Below, one piece after another: positions 5,798-7,206 of a stretch of 7,206 nt of DNA. Where the stretch lies: the NCBI GenBank assembly GCA_019413955.1, contig DXMX01000028.1, positions 4,027-11,232 on the forward strand. The letters run 5' to 3'. The position numbers were made by a program, and so were the translations under genes. Numbering within the stretch: the first letter of the stretch is position 1; each line of letters begins with the position of its first letter. Under the pieces are notes generated by a model, which saw only the letters and a list, made by a program, of their open reading frames with translations, did not search any database and was not told the origin of the DNA. Source of the DNA: Collinsella sp. (GTDB lineage: Bacteria > Actinomycetota > Coriobacteriia > Coriobacteriales > Coriobacteriaceae).

Positions 5798-6196
5798 GTG
5801 GTCGATCATATGCTGGATCATCTGCGCCTCGAAGCCCACAAAGTCCTGCTTGCGCTCGCGCATCTTGCCGTCGACGATCTGGTCAAAGGCAACCTTGCAC
5901 TTGATATAGCGCGTGGACTTGGTGACCTCCTCGTGCGTCAGGCAGCTCTCCTCCATCTTGCTGGCGCCCAGACCAAACACCAGACGGGGGTTGTAGAGCA
6001 CATGGGGCTCGCCGGCATCGTCCAGGTAGACGCAGACCTTCTTGGTGACGCCAATCTGGTTGGCGGCAAGGCAGCCGGCATCGTCGAGCGACTTGATGGT
6101 ATCGATCAGGTCCTGTGCCACCGACTCGTCCTCGACGGTCGCGACCTCGCAACGCTGGGACAGAATAGCCTCGTCGTGGCAGAGCTCTTTAATCAT
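5777..6196 (-). CDS. Peptide deformylase-like protein lacking the HExxH glutamate
   Basis: This is a 139-residue protein. ATG at 6196-6194 is chosen because GGAGGA (6206-6201) lies 4 nt upstream; the ATG at 6208 overlaps that ribosome site and has none itself. Peptide deformylases remove the formyl group from nascent N-terminal Met using a metal held by Cys and two His. The short form of the family is recognisable: motif I AGCLAANQIG (40-49, Q47 kept), motif II ESCLT (83-87, C85 kept) and motif III QHMIDH (128-133, H129 and H133 kept). All three motifs deviate from consensus (GxGLAAxQ, EGCLS, HExDH). The catalytic Glu after the first His is Met130, read from CAT ATG ATC GAC CAC. All metal ligands remain, so the protein may bind metal but should be a poor or dead deformylase. 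It is probably a second, diverged copy, with a housekeeping def elsewhere. It is divergent from the NCS2 permease and upstream of the bile-salt-hydrolase-like gene. Confidence 0.8.
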   Translation of the reverse strand: MIKELCHDEAILSQRCEVATVEDESVAQDLIDTIKSLDDAGCLAANQIGVTKKVCVYLDDAGEPHVLYNPRLVFGLGASKMEESCLTHEEVTKSTRYIKCKVAFDQIVDGKMRERKQDFVGFEAQMIQHMIDHCLGKLV

Positions 6197-6229
6197 ACGT
6201 TCCTCCATAGGGGTCGTTGTAACTGCTTA

Positions 6230-6235
6230 AGTATA
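6230..6235 (-). promoter_or_regulatory. Candidate -10 box for the deformylase-like gene
   Basis: TATACT on the minus strand lies 33 nt before the chosen ATG. The sequence 17 nt upstream (CGTATG) is a weak -35, so this rests on the -10 match and position only. Confidence 0.3.
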
Positions 6236-6328
6236 CGGTACCCACACATTTTCATACGGAAAATACCGCCCGTCCGCTACAAAGCGCCGAACATCAACAT
6301 GTGAGGAACAGCAAGGTTGTAAAGGCGA

Positions 6329-6334
6329 TATAGT
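6329..6334 (+). promoter_or_regulatory. Candidate -10 box for the NCS2 permease gene
   Basis: TATAGT lies 55 nt before the permease ATG. The 17-nt upstream position (GAACAG) is a poor -35. A transcript from here would carry a short leader with the 6352-6372 hairpin. Confidence 0.25.
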
Positions 6335-6351
6335 GAGTGAGTTCGTGTCAA

Positions 6352-6372
6352 TCGGCCTAAACTCGGGGCCGA
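6352..6372 (+). promoter_or_regulatory. Small hairpin just upstream of the NCS2 ribosome site
   Basis: TCGGCC (6352-6357) pairs with GGCCGA (6367-6372) around a 9-nt loop, ending 2 nt before the AAGGAAAGGG ribosome site. It is too small for a purine riboswitch and no purine-aptamer consensus is seen. It may tune translation, or be incidental in GC-rich DNA. Confidence 0.3.
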
Positions 6373-6389
6373 ACAAGGAAAGGGTATGC

Positions 6390-7206
6390 ATGGACGAACT
6401 ATTTCACGTCAGCGAGCGCAAGTCCACAATCGGGACCGAACTTCGCGCTGGACTGACAACGTTCCTGGCAATGGCCTACATCATTGCCGTCAACCCCGCG
6501 GTGCTCTCGGGCGCCGGCATCGATGCGGGAGCGCTCGCCTGCGCCACTTGCCTGGGCGCCGGCATCATGACCATCTGCATGGGCATCTTCGCCAACCGCC
6601 CGCTCGCCTGCGCTTCGGGCCTGGGCATCAACGCCATGATCGCGGGCATCGCCACCACCATGTGCGGCGGCGACTGGCACGTGGCCATGAGCGTTATCTT
6701 CCTCGAGGGTATCGTCATCTTGCTGCTCGTCCTTTGCGGCCTGCGCGAGGCCATCATGGATGCCATCCCTGTGGTCCTGCGCCACGCCATCTCGGTTGGC
6801 TTGGGTCTGTTTATCGCCATGATCGGCCTGTGCGACGCCGGCATCATCACCGCTGGCGCCGGTACGCTCGTCGGCCTGGGCGACATCGCCTCCCCCACCT
6901 TTATCGTCGGCATCATCTCCATCGTCGTGACGGTTGCCCTGGCTTCCCGCAACGTGCCGGGCTCGCTGCTCATCGGCATCATCGTCGCCGTTATCGCCGG
7001 TATCCCGCTGGGCGTCACCCATGCGCCCGAGGGCCTTATCGCCCCGCTCAACTTCTCGACCTTTGGCGCCCCGTTTGCCAGCACCGCCGACGGCAACATG
7101 GCCATCGTGAAGGTTCTGACCGACCCGATGCTGCTCGTCGTCGCCTTCTCGCTGCTCATGAGTGACTTCTTCGACACCATGGGCACCGCGATGGCCGTCG
7201 CCAAGC
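6390..7206 (+). CDS. NCS2-family nucleobase (adenine/guanine/hypoxanthine) permease, N-terminal part
   Basis: This frame is open from ATG 6390 to the window edge, giving 272 residues of a protein usually 430-480 long. AAGGAAAGGG (6375-6384) lies 5 nt before the ATG. The protein matches the AzgA/PbuG branch of nucleobase-cation symporters: a short cytoplasmic start, then TELRAGLTTFLAMAYIIAVNP (16-36), NRPLACASGLGINAMIAG (69-86), WHVAMSVIFLEGIVILLL (96-113), LREAIMDAIPVVLRHAIS (118-135), and FSLLMSDFFDTMGT (253-266), the last carrying the conserved FDTxGT motif. Members import adenine, guanine or hypoxanthine with protons for purine salvage. ACASGLGINA has Ser where the family usually has Pro. 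Six or more hydrophobic segments are visible. The exact base imported cannot be read from this part. It is divergent from the deformylase-like gene, with a 193-bp shared upstream region. Confidence 0.9.
   Translation, partial: MDELFHVSERKSTIGTELRAGLTTFLAMAYIIAVNPAVLSGAGIDAGALACATCLGAGIMTICMGIFANRPLACASGLGINAMIAGIATTMCGGDWHVAMSVIFLEGIVILLLVLCGLREAIMDAIPVVLRHAISVGLGLFIAMIGLCDAGIITAGAGTLVGLGDIASPTFIVGIISIVVTVALASRNVPGSLLIGIIVAVIAGIPLGVTHAPEGLIAPLNFSTFGAPFASTADGNMAIVKVLTDPMLLVVAFSLLMSDFFDTMGTAMAVAK

Noticed and set aside
5689..5904. Small plus-strand open frame across the palindromic element
   Set aside because: It lacks a ribosome site, overlaps the deformylase-like gene, and its sequence follows the repeated stem, not a protein family.
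6240..6389. Purine riboswitch ahead of the NCS2 permease
   Set aside because: The conserved loop and core bases of the purine aptamer are not seen; only a small 6-bp hairpin is present.
6399..7204. Open frames on the minus strand and in a second plus-strand frame (6386-7165) over the permease
   Set aside because: They are shadows of the NCS2 frame, which runs to the window edge without a stop and carries clear family motifs; the shadow translations are His/Arg/Asp-rich repeats typical of wrong frames.

Overview
The window looks like chromosome of a high-GC gut actinobacterium of the Coriobacteriia, most likely Collinsella or a close relative. This is inferred from the GC-rich codon usage, the strong GGAGG-type ribosome sites with frequent GTG starts, and the gene content (bile-salt-hydrolase-type enzyme, Kup potassium transporter, NCS2 purine permease). 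No rRNA, tRNA, CRISPR array or transposase gene is visible.

Left part (1-2097). The window opens inside a minus-strand XRE-type helix-turn-helix regulator. Its upstream region carries four copies of GTTCAATT/AATTGAAC, two of them forming a near-perfect palindrome. Next is a minus-strand LysR-type regulator broken by an internal out-of-frame deletion. A 118-bp divergent promoter region with a GTTCAC-N5-GTGAAC palindrome separates it from a plus-strand EamA/DMT transporter, the likely former target of that regulator.

Middle (2098-4545). A kup potassium-uptake gene follows. It probably starts at GTG 2255 rather than ATG 2237, and an 11-bp hairpin sits just ahead of its ribosome site. It ends with a strong GC-rich terminator.

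Right part (4566-7206). Two minus-strand genes follow in transcription order: a peptide-deformylase-like protein whose HExxH glutamate is replaced by methionine, then a choloylglycine hydrolase family enzyme (bile salt hydrolase-like). The 245 bp between them is unusually rich in secondary structure. It holds a ~110-nt palindromic element that overlaps the stop codon of the deformylase-like gene, a terminator-like hairpin, and a perfect 9-bp inverted repeat that could mask the ribosome site of the hydrolase. Divergent from the deformylase-like gene, a plus-strand NCS2 nucleobase permease begins and runs off the end.

The genes are mostly single transcription units (metabolite export, potassium uptake, bile-acid deconjugation, purine uptake) rather than one pathway. 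The observations most worth following up are the deformylase paralogue lacking its catalytic residue, the structured region between it and the hydrolase, and the decayed LysR gene beside an intact transporter.
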